DNA from: JBCCQH01 sp039024435 | Lineage (GTDB): Bacteria; Bacteroidota; Bacteroidia; J057; JADKCL01 | Length of the DNA stretch: 64,000 bases | Direction: 5' to 3' | Assembly: GCA_039024435.1 (NCBI GenBank) | Contig: JBCCQH010000012.1 | Span: forward strand, 1-64,000 | Part shown: piece after piece, positions 44,579 through 54,255 of the stretch | Layout of the letters: every line of letters starts with the position of its first letter | Position numbering within the stretch: the first letter of the stretch is position 1 | Notes under the pieces: model-generated | The model's database searches: none | Told to the model about the DNA's origin: nothing | What the model saw: only the letters and a program-made list of their open reading frames with translations | Made by a program: the position numbers and the translations under genes

Positions 44579-46273
44579 ATGGCAGGTGGAAAACTTAGTC
44601 CTCGCCAAAAAATGATCAACATGATGTATCTCGTGCTTACGGCGCTGCTGGCGCTCAACGTAAGTGCGGAGATCTTGGATGCTTTCAACAGCCTCCGTGA
44701 ATCATTGAAGCAATCGGCGGACTCATTTGCAGATAAAAACCTAGAAACCAAAGGTCAAATCCTGGATAAGGTTCGGGAAGAGATGGAATCTGGGAATAAT
44801 AAGAACGAAAACCTGATCGCCCTGACGAGACAAGTGGAAGGCGAAGTGGGTGAGGTCATCAAGTACATCGATAAGATTACGGCCGACCTGACCGATATGG
44901 CGGACTTCAACGAAGAAACCGGTGAACCCGACAACGCCAAGGAAACGGAGAAGAACTTTCAGTACTGGATGGGAATCGCCGGTGAAAACGAAAACGAAGG
45001 TCGGGGCAAAGGTGAAGCAATTAAGTTGAGATCAACCCTCAATGGTTTTGTCAAGTACGCGAATGATTTCATCGCCGAAAACGACACCAGCGGCACGTCG
45101 ACGATTTCGTTCGAAAAGCTGGCCAAAGATCCGGGTGAAGATAAGAAGCCGGGCGATCCCAAGGGAGAGCACGATGGCGAAACCTGGGAATACTACACTT
45201 TCCATTCGAAGCCAGTCATCGCGGATCTGGCAATGATGCAGAAATTTAAGCTCGACGTTCAAGAAATTCATTCGGAACTGCTCAACTTCATCAAAGCCAA
45301 ACTCGGTGCAGTGAAGTTCAAGATTGACTCACTGATCCTGGTGGATGCTCCCACCTCGCGGGTGGTGGCCGCCGGTATGAAGTTTGAGACGAAGCTTTTC
45401 GTAGCGGCAACATCGAAAGAAGCCATCCCGGAATTTTCCGGAACGGGTTCGGTACAGACGACAGATGGCGGTTACGCGGCCATCATGTCGATGACCGCTC
45501 CGGGTGGTTTCGGCAAAGGTAAAAATGAACGTGAATCAAGCTACTCCGCTAAGGCCGTGATCAACGACGCCGCGGGCGGTAAGCAAGAGCTTACGATGTC
45601 GGGAACTTACACCATCCGCAAGCCGGAAGTGGTGATTACCTCGGCCTCGGTGCAAAACCTGTACTACAAGTGTGGCAACACCATCAACGTAGACGTACCG
45701 GCACTCGGCGAGTTCTACAATCCCAAATTTACCGCCAGCCAAGCGAAGGTTCTTCCGAGCAAAAGCGACAAGCGGAAAGTAACGATTGTTCCCTCCGGTA
45801 AGAAGTGTGTGTTGGGCGTTTCCTCGCTCACCAACGGTCAAAATATCAAGATTGACGACGTGACCTACAAAGTGATCAAGCCGCCGAAGCCTTCGATCCA
45901 ATTGCTCGTCAACAACAAAGAATACAATGGTGCGGCGGCGATCCCCAAAAAGAGCCGTTGCGTGGTCCGCCTCAAGGCAGATACGGACTTCCGCGCAGCC
46001 CTTCCCAAGGACGCTCGCTATATGGTTTCCAACATTGCACTGTTGTCTCAGCGTTCGCTGGGGGCACCGACGCGGGTCGGTTCTTACGGCGGAAGCGGCA
46101 AGGATGCTCTCAAAGGCATTCCGATTAATCTCGGCAATAAGTTGAAGTCCGATCCTCCCGGTACGAAGATTTACTTCAAGATCGACAAGATCTACCGGAT
46201 CAACTTCCAGAACCAAAAGATTCCAGAAAAATTCGGGGATAGGGACCTGTATATCGGCGCAGTTATCAAGTAA
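44579..46273 (+). CDS. gldM: T9SS motor and shaft protein GldM (PorM)
   Basis: A 564-residue protein with a short cytoplasmic start (MAGGKLSPRQKMINMMYLVLTALLALNVS), one membrane helix and a long periplasmic part made of helical D1 followed by three beta domains. The C-terminal segment contains PKPSIQLLVNNKEYNG and AIPKKSRCVVRLKADTDFRAALPKDARYMV. GldM rotates or moves with GldL and reaches across the periplasm to the GldK/GldN ring. It lies 54 nt after gldL and 17 nt before gldN, so one transcript is likely. Confidence 0.97.
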   Translation: MAGGKLSPRQKMINMMYLVLTALLALNVSAEILDAFNSLRESLKQSADSFADKNLETKGQILDKVREEMESGNNKNENLIALTRQVEGEVGEVIKYIDKITADLTDMADFNEETGEPDNAKETEKNFQYWMGIAGENENEGRGKGEAIKLRSTLNGFVKYANDFIAENDTSGTSTISFEKLAKDPGEDKKPGDPKGEHDGETWEYYTFHSKPVIADLAMMQKFKLDVQEIHSELLNFIKAKLGAVKFKIDSLILVDAPTSRVVAAGMKFETKLFVAATSKEAIPEFSGTGSVQTTDGGYAAIMSMTAPGGFGKGKNERESSYSAKAVINDAAGGKQELTMSGTYTIRKPEVVITSASVQNLYYKCGNTINVDVPALGEFYNPKFTASQAKVLPSKSDKRKVTIVPSGKKCVLGVSSLTNGQNIKIDDVTYKVIKPPKPSIQLLVNNKEYNGAAAIPKKSRCVVRLKADTDFRAALPKDARYMVSNIALLSQRSLGAPTRVGSYGGSGKDALKGIPINLGNKLKSDPPGTKIYFKIDKIYRINFQNQKIPEKFGDRDLYIGAVIK

Positions 46274-46290
46274 AAATTAGCACACCTATC

Positions 46291-47181
46291 ATGAAGAGAG
46301 TAGCTTTTATCGCGTTATTGACGATCTTAGGTGGGATGATGTCGGAGGTCGTAGCCCAAATTCCGGGCGCACGGATTCCTCCTCGGGTAGATGATCACTT
46401 TTGGAGAAGAAAAGTGGTCAATCGCCTCGACCTTACCGAAAAGATCAACGAACCGCTGACCTACGCTGAAAACCCGGGTCTCTATGGCAATCCGGCTTTT
46501 GGTGAGACGCAAGGCGTGATTGTTGCGTTGGTAAACGGGCTGAAGTCCGGTAAATACCTCGCCTATCACCCCGACTCGCTCAACAAGTCTTTGACCTACG
46601 AAGACGTCGTAAAGATTGCCCAGCAAATTGAAGGCAATGACGCCGGCGGGGATGATTGGGACGATGGTGGAGACGGATTCGACGACTTCGACGCCGGCGA
46701 TGATTTTGGCAGTGACGACTTCGGCGATGATTTTGGTGACGACTTTGGCGATGGCTTCGAAGGGGATTCCGATCCTTTCGCGGCTGGTGCTGACGCCGCC
46801 GCAGCCGATGGAGACTTTGCCATCGCTCCGTACGAAACTGTCCTGGAGTTCATTGAAGATCGAATCTTTGACAAGAACCGGTCGGACATGGTGTACGACA
46901 TTCAGTACCTCCGCTTGGTATGGGTCGATCCGGGAGAAACGCTTCCGGACAAAAACTTCATTTGCTTCCGCTACGCGGATGTATTGGAGACACTGGAAGA
47001 TACTCAGTGGAAAAACAAGTACAACGATGCGGAGTACCGCAACATGCGCGAAATCTTCGAACTGCGCCTCTTCAGCAGCTACATCATCAACGTCTCCGGA
47101 CGCGGTGTACGTACGCTGGAAGAATCAGATTTCCGCCGCAATCAGTTGGTTGAATTTGAACACCACCTCTGGAGCTACTAA
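46291..47181 (+). CDS. gldN: Gliding/T9SS periplasmic protein GldN (PorN) with Asp/Gly-rich insertion
   Basis: A 296-residue exported protein (signal MKRVAFIALLTILGGMMSEVVAQ). The GldN core is clear: RIPPRVDDHFWRRKVVNRLDLTEKIN at the start, RSDMVYDIQYLRLVWVDPGE and the end EESDFRRNQLVEFEHHLWSY. Between about residues 112 and 173 there is a low-complexity insert made almost only of Asp, Gly, Phe and Glu (DDFGDDFGDDFGDGFEGD...). The insert separates the two halves of the domain; it may be a surface loop or bind calcium (inference). A strong terminator follows at 47211. Confidence 0.95.
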   Translation: MKRVAFIALLTILGGMMSEVVAQIPGARIPPRVDDHFWRRKVVNRLDLTEKINEPLTYAENPGLYGNPAFGETQGVIVALVNGLKSGKYLAYHPDSLNKSLTYEDVVKIAQQIEGNDAGGDDWDDGGDGFDDFDAGDDFGSDDFGDDFGDDFGDGFEGDSDPFAAGADAAAADGDFAIAPYETVLEFIEDRIFDKNRSDMVYDIQYLRLVWVDPGETLPDKNFICFRYADVLETLEDTQWKNKYNDAEYRNMREIFELRLFSSYIINVSGRGVRTLEESDFRRNQLVEFEHHLWSY

Positions 47182-47210
47182 TTCGCAAGACTTTTTGAAA
47201 TTAGCTATAC

Positions 47211-47238
47211 AACGGGAAGGGGAACCTTCCCGTTTTTT
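47211..47238 (+). terminator. Intrinsic terminator after gldN
   Basis: AACGGGAAGG (47211-47220), loop GGAA, CCTTCCCGTT (47225-47234), then a T-run to 47238. The 10-bp perfect stem plus T-run is a textbook terminator ending the gldKLMN transcript. Confidence 0.93.
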
Positions 47239-47407
47239 ACTTTTAACGGCCTGATTTCCGATGTCTTGTGACCACAATGCCGCAGTCGGCAACTTGGTAT
47301 CACCCATCGGGAAATGAACTTCTACGGAATCGATATCGGACTCCTTTAAGCTATCCTATCCGAACGGGCAACGCCAAGCTGACCATCGATAATCGCAAAT
47401 CGAGCAA

Positions 47408-49237
47408 TCAGATATCGCCGGCTGCAATGGCGTCGCGGACGATTTTTGCGCGGTTGTTCCCAACGATCCGGGCGAGTTCCTCTTCGCTGGCGGCCTTGAT
47501 TTTTTTGATCGAGCGGAAATGACTGAGCAGCTTTTTGGCCGAACCCTTGCCGATACCTTCCAGTTCGGTCAGTGAGGTTTGAAAGGTGCTCTTGCTGCGC
47601 AGGTTGCGGTGAAAGGTAATCGCAAAGCGGTGGGCTTCGTTGCGCAACTGCTGAATGAGCTTCAAGGAGGTGCTGCGTTTGTCCAGGTGCAGCGGCACCG
47701 GATCGTTCACGTGGTAGATTTCCTCCAACTTCTTCGCAATGCCAATGATCGGAAGCTTGCCCACCAACTTCAGTTCTTCCAGTGCCTTGACCGCCGAGCT
47801 GAGCTGGCCCTTGCCACCGTCCACAATGACGAGATCGGGCAGCGGTTGTTTCTCATCCAGGAGGCGCCGATAACGGCGATTTACAATCTCCTCCATCGAA
47901 GCAAAGTCATTGGCGCCGACCACAGTTTTGATCTTGAAGTGGCGGTAGTCCTTCTTCGCGGGCTTGCCCCCCTTGAATACGACCATGGAGGCCACGGGAT
48001 GCTGGCCTTGGATATTGCTGTTGTCAAAGCACTCAATGTGCCGGGGCAGAGTCGGCAAACCCAGGTCTTTCTGCAATTGTTCCAGGATCGGTTCTTGAGG
48101 ATTGCGCTTGCGGAGATTCTGCTTCCAGACTTTTTCTTCGAGTAGCACCCGGCAATTTTTCAGCGACAGGTCCACCAGCTTTTTTTTGTCCCCGCGCTGC
48201 GGCACCCGAACTTGCCATTCCTCCTGGGCCACCCCATCAATCTCGGGCTGCCATTGCAGGTGCGAAAGGATCTCCTTGCCAAAATCGTCCGATTCTTCCA
48301 CCAGCTTGGCAAATACTGAGTTCAACAGCTCCTCATCGGTTTCCTCATTGCGCATGCGGACTTCAAAGCTGCGGGTAGAAATAATGGAGCCATTGACCAC
48401 CTTGAAATGGTTGATGATAGCGAGGTCATTTAGCCGATCCGTGGTGAGCACTTCCACGTCGGTAATCGTCTCTGAGACGATGGTATTGCGGCGGCGGTAG
48501 ACCTGAATCTGTTCGATGCGTTGCCGAATAATTTCTGCCTCCTCGAATTTATATTCTGCCGCGGCATCCAGCATTTCCTGGTGCAGTTGCTTGAGTAGGT
48601 CGCGCATATTGCCTTTGAGAATTTTGCGAATGGACTCGATGTTCGCGGCGTATTCGGGTTCGGGGTAACGGTCCTCGCAGGGACCAAAACAGTTTTGGAT
48701 TTGGTATTCCAGGCAGACTTTGAACTTCTCCGCAGCAATGTTCTCCGTACTCAAGTTGTAATTGCAGGTCCGGAACTTGTAATTCTGCCGAATGAGGTCC
48801 AGAAAAGCATTCATCGTTTTCACCGAAGTGAAGGGCCCGAAGTACTCCGAGCCATCGGGAATGCGATTGCGGGTCGGAAATACCCGGGGGAACCGCTCGT
48901 TTTTGATGCAGATGTAAGGGTAGGTCTTGCCGTCCTTGAGGTTGATGTTGTACTTAGGCTGGTGCTCCTTGATCAAGGCATTTTCCAAGGTCAGGGCTTC
49001 CACCTCGCTGTTGGTGATGGTCAGGCGAATATCGGCGATCTTGCCGACCATGGTCGCGATCCGATAACTGTGACCTCGTCCGGCCATGAAGTAACTCTTG
49101 ACCCGCTTTTTGAGGTTTTTCGCCTTCCCGATGTAGAGGACCTTCCCGTTCTTATCGTAGTACTGGTACACCCCAGGATCGGCGGGCAGTTGGGCGAGTT
49201 GTTGCTGTACGTGCTCGGAATGCGTATCAGAACTCAT
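47408..49237 (-). CDS. uvrC: Excinuclease ABC subunit C
   Basis: A 609-residue nucleotide-excision repair nuclease that cuts on both sides of a DNA lesion bound by UvrB. The GIY-YIG domain is at about 20-50 (DPGVYQYYDKNGKVLYIGKAKNLKKRVKSYF), the UvrB-binding helical motif at about 200-230 (EYKFEEAEIIRQRIEQIQ), the RNase-H-like C-terminal nuclease has CFDNSNIQG and VDGGKGQL, and helix-hairpin-helix units close the protein (LEGIGKGSAKKLL). I start it at the ATG at 49237, not at the TTG at 49243. It overlaps the upstream PBP gene by 11 nt. Confidence 0.96.
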   Translation of the reverse strand: MSSDTHSEHVQQQLAQLPADPGVYQYYDKNGKVLYIGKAKNLKKRVKSYFMAGRGHSYRIATMVGKIADIRLTITNSEVEALTLENALIKEHQPKYNINLKDGKTYPYICIKNERFPRVFPTRNRIPDGSEYFGPFTSVKTMNAFLDLIRQNYKFRTCNYNLSTENIAAEKFKVCLEYQIQNCFGPCEDRYPEPEYAANIESIRKILKGNMRDLLKQLHQEMLDAAAEYKFEEAEIIRQRIEQIQVYRRRNTIVSETITDVEVLTTDRLNDLAIINHFKVVNGSIISTRSFEVRMRNEETDEELLNSVFAKLVEESDDFGKEILSHLQWQPEIDGVAQEEWQVRVPQRGDKKKLVDLSLKNCRVLLEEKVWKQNLRKRNPQEPILEQLQKDLGLPTLPRHIECFDNSNIQGQHPVASMVVFKGGKPAKKDYRHFKIKTVVGANDFASMEEIVNRRYRRLLDEKQPLPDLVIVDGGKGQLSSAVKALEELKLVGKLPIIGIAKKLEEIYHVNDPVPLHLDKRSTSLKLIQQLRNEAHRFAITFHRNLRSKSTFQTSLTELEGIGKGSAKKLLSHFRSIKKIKAASEEELARIVGNNRAKIVRDAIAAGDI

Positions 49238-51521
49238 CGTCAACGTTCATGATGGACTCAAACTCCGGCGTGAGGCTGTCCGACCATACCGTCTTGCGCT
49301 TATAGTCAAACTTTTCGCAATCCAGTTCGACCTCGAAGCTTTGCGGCTTTTGGAAGGGATCTTTGGGCATGGCAATCGTTGAATCGGCGTAGACCTTCTG
49401 CATGTACTTGCCGAAAATCGGCAGAGCCAGGCTGGCCCCTTGCCCGTATTGCAGCGAACGAAAGCGCATGGTGCGGTCCGAACAGCCCACCCAGGTACCC
49501 GACACCAGGTAAGGCGTTACACCCATGAACCAGCCGTCTGAGTGGTTCTGGGTGGTGCCTGTTTTGCCCCCGATTTCATTGTTCAGCTTGAACCGGTAAA
49601 TGAGCCGTCCGCCGGTGCCCCCCGGCTCCCGGACCACCCCTTTGAGCATGTCCAGCATCATGTAAGCGGTTTCTTCCGTGATCGCCTCCCGGCCTTCAGA
49701 TTCGAATTCCTGCAAGATATTTCCGTTGCGGTCCTCGATTTTGGTGACGAAGACCGGCGGCAAATGGATGCCCCGATTCGCAAAGGTGCAGTAAGCCCCG
49801 GTCAATTCGTAGACACTCAGGTCAGTCGTGCCCAGGGCCAGCGACGGGACACACTCCAGATCCGTTTCGATGCCCATTTTCCGGGCCCATTCGCAGACCA
49901 AATTCGGACCCACCCGTTTCATGACCCGGGCGGTGATCATATTCGTCGAAGTCGCGAGACCACGCCGCAGGGTCATGAATCCGCCGATTTTGCCGTCCGC
50001 GTTCTTAGGTGACCAGATCATTTTGCCCTTCTCATTGTAGAAAAAAACCGGCTGATTCAACTCCAGCTCACAAGGGGAAGAGCCGTTGTCGAAGGCTGCG
50101 GTGTAGACGAAGGGCTTGAAGGTCGATCCCACTTGCCGCTTGCCCTGGAAGACGTGGTCGTACTTGAAGTACTTGTGGTTGATGCCACCGACCCAGGCCT
50201 TGACATGACCGTTGGAAGGATCGATGGACACGAAGCCCGTTTCCAGAAAGCGCGCGTAGTACTTCAAAGAATCCCAGGGAGTCAGCGTAGTATCCTTGAC
50301 TTCACCCGCCCAATTGAACAGGTCCATTTGCGTGGGAGTATTGAACTCCGCGAGGATTTGCTTTTCGGTGAAGCCGTCATTTTTCCCGCGGATGTAGCGG
50401 TAAGACTTGCGCATCGCCCGCACGAGGAAAGTGCTGTCCGTGCGCCAGGGTTCCCGTCCGTCGATGTGTTTGTCAAAAATGGGCTGCAATTCGCTCAGGT
50501 GCTCCCGCATGGACTGCTCGGCGTAGTGCTGCATCCGCGAGTCAATCGTCGTGTAGACCTTGAGGCCATCCCGGTAAAGATCGTGGCCGGTCTTCTTGCA
50601 CCATTCCTTCAGCCATTGGCGGAGGTGCTCGGTGAAGTAAGGCGCCAGCCCCAAATCCCGGTAATCACTTTTCGCTTCCAATCCGAGGGGGAGCGCCTTG
50701 AGGCTGTCCACCGGCAGATCGTCCAGGAAGCCATATTGATCCATCTGGGTCAGAATCGTATTGCGGCGGTTCATGGCCGCCTCCGGCTTGCTGCGCGGAT
50801 TGTACTGGTAAGTGCCTTTGAGTAGGCCCACCAGCAGCGCGGCTTCCTGGACATCCAGGTCGGCGGCACTCTTCTGGAAGTACTCCATGGAGCCGTTCTG
50901 GATGCCGTAGGTATTGCCCACAAAAGAGACCGTGTTCAGGTAGGCGGCCACGATTTCATCTTTGGTGTAGCTGCGCTCAAGCAAGACCGCCACGACCATT
51001 TCCTTGAGCTTCCGGATGATGGTCCGCTCCCGCCCGATCTGATCGTACAAGTTCCTCGCCAACTGCATGGTGACCGTACTGCCCCCCCGGGCCTTTTTAC
51101 CCCGGGCCATGTCTTTGACGATTGCAAAAAGCGCCTTGGGGTCGATGCCGGAATGTTGGTAAAAGCGGATGTCCTCCGCCGCGATCAGGGCGTTGAGGAC
51201 ATGGGGGGAAATCTCATTGAGCTTAACACTGATGCGGTGCTCTTCGCTGAACAAGTTGCGGATAAGTTTGCCGTCTGAGGTGTAAATCTGCGTGCTGAGA
51301 TCGGTTTGGGGGTTTTCGATGACGTCCATCGGGGGGAGCGTCGTCGAGACATTCCAGATAAATAGGCCCACTACCGCAACGATGGCGAGGAAGAAACCCA
51401 AAAAGACCAACCGCATAACCAGAAATATGCGGGGCTTCTTGTAATGCTTGGGATCCTGGATGAAGACAGCGTCTACTTTCCGAGCGGGTGAATTCAAATC
51501 AGCACGATTATTTTCCTTCAA
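49227..51521 (-). CDS. Class A penicillin-binding protein (transglycosylase/transpeptidase)
   Basis: A 764-residue bifunctional peptidoglycan synthase. Membrane helix at about 34-56. The glycosyltransferase-51 domain has its catalytic glutamate E116 in AAEDIRFYQHSGID, followed by GGSTVTMQLARNLY and RKLKEMVVAVLLE. The transpeptidase has the active serine S466 in GSTFKPF, STN, and KTGTTQNHSDGWF. The start is uncertain: the codon at 51521 is TTG inside the end of sprE (14-nt overlap), and the next in-frame ATG lies just before the membrane helix and would remove the 35-residue cytoplasmic tail. It acts in the periplasm to polymerise and crosslink the wall. Confidence 0.94.
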   Translation of the reverse strand: MKENNRADLNSPARKVDAVFIQDPKHYKKPRIFLVMRLVFLGFFLAIVAVVGLFIWNVSTTLPPMDVIENPQTDLSTQIYTSDGKLIRNLFSEEHRISVKLNEISPHVLNALIAAEDIRFYQHSGIDPKALFAIVKDMARGKKARGGSTVTMQLARNLYDQIGRERTIIRKLKEMVVAVLLERSYTKDEIVAAYLNTVSFVGNTYGIQNGSMEYFQKSAADLDVQEAALLVGLLKGTYQYNPRSKPEAAMNRRNTILTQMDQYGFLDDLPVDSLKALPLGLEAKSDYRDLGLAPYFTEHLRQWLKEWCKKTGHDLYRDGLKVYTTIDSRMQHYAEQSMREHLSELQPIFDKHIDGREPWRTDSTFLVRAMRKSYRYIRGKNDGFTEKQILAEFNTPTQMDLFNWAGEVKDTTLTPWDSLKYYARFLETGFVSIDPSNGHVKAWVGGINHKYFKYDHVFQGKRQVGSTFKPFVYTAAFDNGSSPCELELNQPVFFYNEKGKMIWSPKNADGKIGGFMTLRRGLATSTNMITARVMKRVGPNLVCEWARKMGIETDLECVPSLALGTTDLSVYELTGAYCTFANRGIHLPPVFVTKIEDRNGNILQEFESEGREAITEETAYMMLDMLKGVVREPGGTGGRLIYRFKLNNEIGGKTGTTQNHSDGWFMGVTPYLVSGTWVGCSDRTMRFRSLQYGQGASLALPIFGKYMQKVYADSTIAMPKDPFQKPQSFEVELDCEKFDYKRKTVWSDSLTPEFESIMNVDDEF

Positions 51522-54156
51522 GTGCTTTCAGCACAACATTTTCGTAATATACGAAGTAATCTTCGAAACGCTTCTTTCCGTAAGCCGTGCGGAAGTTACT
51601 CGGACTGATGAATACCATCTTTTCGTTGACCCCGCCCAAAAGATCCCCGATGCCCGGTTCTTTCATCGCCATTTTAATGTAGTTCATGGCTTCCCGTTCA
51701 TCGTTGAACTGGCTGATGTAGGGCATGTGGTACTTGTTTTGATAGAGGAAAATGCTCGCATTCAGGCGGCGTTCTGAATAGTTGTCCTTGTGGAACTGCC
51801 CGAGCTTCTGTTGCAGGATGTTGGCTTTGACCTTGGTGCGGTCCACGAGCATCACGATGTAGACCTTTTCGTGGGGTTTGCGCTCAGTGGTGAAGCCGGC
51901 GTAGCGCGGATCGTTTTCCGAATCTGGCTTTTCCTGAGCGCTGGTATTCGTCAGCCCAGGATTAGAAGGGCCGCCTTCCGGAACCCCAGTCGCAAACGCC
52001 AGCGTGCGGTTGACCTCCGGAATCAGTTCCGATTCAGGATAGTTCTGCTTGATGTACTTGTAGACCGAGATCAAACTGTCCTTTTTCCCGAGGTAGGCGT
52101 AGGACTTCCCACGGATCATGTAGGCCCGGGGCAAATCTTTTGCCGTGGGGAAACGGCTGGTAATGAAACCACTGAAATCAATGCAGGTCGCATAGTCCTC
52201 CGTTTTGAAGGTCGCGTAGAGCGCATTGTACGCAGAAAGGAAATCCTCGTACTCCGCGTCGGTTTCCACCTCGACCGCTTCGCCCTTGCACAACTTGCAA
52301 TAGCGGCTGTTCGGGTAGCGGCCGCAAATTTCGATTTTGTATTGATCGGCTTTGCTGGGATTGTCCTCTTCATTGTAGAGCTTGAACAGGGCGTAGCGGC
52401 CTTTGAGTGCATACTCCGAGTCGGGATACCGGGAAATGAGCCGGTTGTACACCGCAATCGCGGAATCGGGGATGCTCAATTTGTTTTGGTAGACCTGACC
52501 CAAACCGTAGAGGGCTTCTTCCACCATTTTGTTCGCGTCGAGGCGGGCTTCCGGCGTGCGCGGCACATTCTTGATCATCTGCGCCTTCTCCTTGGAGCCG
52601 TACTTCTCGATGTCCTCGTCCGAAACTTCGACCACCTCCTCGACTTGGTCGTTGCTGGCGAGCTGAATTTGCTTGTTCTTGCGCCGCCAGTTGTCTTCGT
52701 TGCGCCGACTTCCCCAGATCTGCTGGAATTCCACCTTGCCATTGGTGACCATGTCGGGCGCATCGAAATAGAAATCCTGTTTTCGGCTGTTGCGATTTTC
52801 GCCAAACTGCTGGAACAGATTCGGGTCGTTTAGGCTGTTCAACTCTTCCAGTTCCCGGGCCTGGGCCTCTTCTTCGCGCCGTTTTTGCTCAACAAGATAA
52901 TCGTCCACGTACTCCTCAAGTTTGGCGTCGCTCAGTCGCGAGAGCGCGAGGAGACTGTCTTGCAGTTGAATCGTATTCGTGTACGTGATGTATTCTTTCA
53001 GTGTCGCACTGATGGTGGAAATCTCCCGGTACTCCGGCGCATCCTTGTTGATCGAGGTGGAGGCACTGTCGAAATACGCCTGAGCGTTCGTGAAGTCCTG
53101 AAGATCGTAGAAATAGATCTGCCCGATTTTGTAGTAGGAGAGTGCCTTTTGCCGCTGGTTGTTGGTATTGGCGGAAATGGAGTTGCGCAAATTTTCAATC
53201 GCCCCGTTCAGATCGTTAATCTTGATGTCCAGCATGGCGATTTCGTAAAAGACGCGGTCTTTGTAGTCCACGTTTTTCTCGTCGCGGAGCATTTTCTTGA
53301 GCAGCCGGCGCAACTTTTTTGTTTGGTCGGTGCCCTCTTGTTCCTCGATGAACAACTTTGCGATGTTGAGTCGCGCATTGAAGATCAGTTCGTAATCGGT
53401 GTTGAGCTTGGTGACCTTTTTGAAGTTTTCGTAGGCCTGGGCAAAGTTGCCTTTGTCGGCGTAGATCTGGCCGAGCAGGTAGTGGGCGCGGGCGCGGTTG
53501 TTGGCGCCTTTGATGTTGGCCTTGTTCTTGTTGATGGTCCGGAGTACCTCGTCGTAGTCTTCCTCCTCAAGGTAGACCTGCGCTTGGATGAGGGCAAGTT
53601 GGCCTTGCTGGCGCTTGTTCAATTTCGCGCCGGGAATTTCCTCCTGCAGGAGCTTGACCGCCATGACATTGTTCCCGTCCATGAAGTAGGTTTTGACCAT
53701 CCAGAGATAGACATCGGGCTTCAACTTGGTGTCGGGAAACGTCTTCAGGACGTACTCAAAATTCTTGAGTGCGAGGATGTAGTTGCGCTTGTAAAACCAA
53801 CTCCGCCCAATCAGAAAGCGCAAGTCGTCGAAGTACTTGTTTTCCGGTTGGTTGTGCTTCTGCAGCGCAATTTCGCACTTTTCGATGGCCGATTCGAAAT
53901 TGCTCGCAAAGCTGTTGGCGTCGTTTTCGGTGCCGGCCCACCAGACGGGGATGTAGCCTTCGGGGGGCACGCGGTAAGCGCCATTGATTTGCTTGACTCC
54001 TTCCCGCCAAATGATCTCCGCATTGTAGAGATAATTGAAGATCGTCGTCGTGCGGTGGAAGGTTTTTGAAACGACGTTTTTTCTCTTCACCCCGCAGGAA
54101 GAAATCCACAACAGGGTCAAAAGCATTGTTAGAAAATATGTAACTTTGGCTTTCAA
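51508..54156 (-). CDS. sprE: TPR lipoprotein SprE/PorW of the type IX secretion system
   Basis: An 882-residue lipoprotein. The start is a TTG at 54156: it gives a complete signal peptide (MKAKVTYFLTMLLTLLWISSC, C21), whereas the first in-frame ATG at 54126 would leave only 10 residues before the cysteine. The body is a long array of tetratricopeptide-like helices (IYADKGNFAQAYENFKKVTKLN, YDLQDFTNAQAYFDSA). Acidic and charged low-complexity segments lie in the middle (about 405-540), and the C-terminal domain has KVYIVMLVDRTKVKANIL. SprE/PorW is needed for T9SS secretion and gliding and links the outer-membrane translocon to the ring. The match is by length, signal, opening residues (KTFHRTTTIFNYLYNAE) and architecture. 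Confidence 0.88.
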   Translation of the reverse strand: MKAKVTYFLTMLLTLLWISSCGVKRKNVVSKTFHRTTTIFNYLYNAEIIWREGVKQINGAYRVPPEGYIPVWWAGTENDANSFASNFESAIEKCEIALQKHNQPENKYFDDLRFLIGRSWFYKRNYILALKNFEYVLKTFPDTKLKPDVYLWMVKTYFMDGNNVMAVKLLQEEIPGAKLNKRQQGQLALIQAQVYLEEEDYDEVLRTINKNKANIKGANNRARAHYLLGQIYADKGNFAQAYENFKKVTKLNTDYELIFNARLNIAKLFIEEQEGTDQTKKLRRLLKKMLRDEKNVDYKDRVFYEIAMLDIKINDLNGAIENLRNSISANTNNQRQKALSYYKIGQIYFYDLQDFTNAQAYFDSASTSINKDAPEYREISTISATLKEYITYTNTIQLQDSLLALSRLSDAKLEEYVDDYLVEQKRREEEAQARELEELNSLNDPNLFQQFGENRNSRKQDFYFDAPDMVTNGKVEFQQIWGSRRNEDNWRRKNKQIQLASNDQVEEVVEVSDEDIEKYGSKEKAQMIKNVPRTPEARLDANKMVEEALYGLGQVYQNKLSIPDSAIAVYNRLISRYPDSEYALKGRYALFKLYNEEDNPSKADQYKIEICGRYPNSRYCKLCKGEAVEVETDAEYEDFLSAYNALYATFKTEDYATCIDFSGFITSRFPTAKDLPRAYMIRGKSYAYLGKKDSLISVYKYIKQNYPESELIPEVNRTLAFATGVPEGGPSNPGLTNTSAQEKPDSENDPRYAGFTTERKPHEKVYIVMLVDRTKVKANILQQKLGQFHKDNYSERRLNASIFLYQNKYHMPYISQFNDEREAMNYIKMAMKEPGIGDLLGGVNEKMVFISPSNFRTAYGKKRFEDYFVYYENVVLKALEGK

Positions 54157-54255
54157 GTTCCAGGATTAAAGAAGACATTTAAACTACGTTTGCCGCCCGG
54201 TACGGACAAGGCAAAAAAATAGTACCAGGGGTGCAATATACTGAAAAGCTCGGTG

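Noticed and set aside
46624..46810. Possible CRISPR or tandem DNA array in gldN
   Set aside because: The repeats are short coding words of Asp/Gly/Phe in frame, with no spacers.
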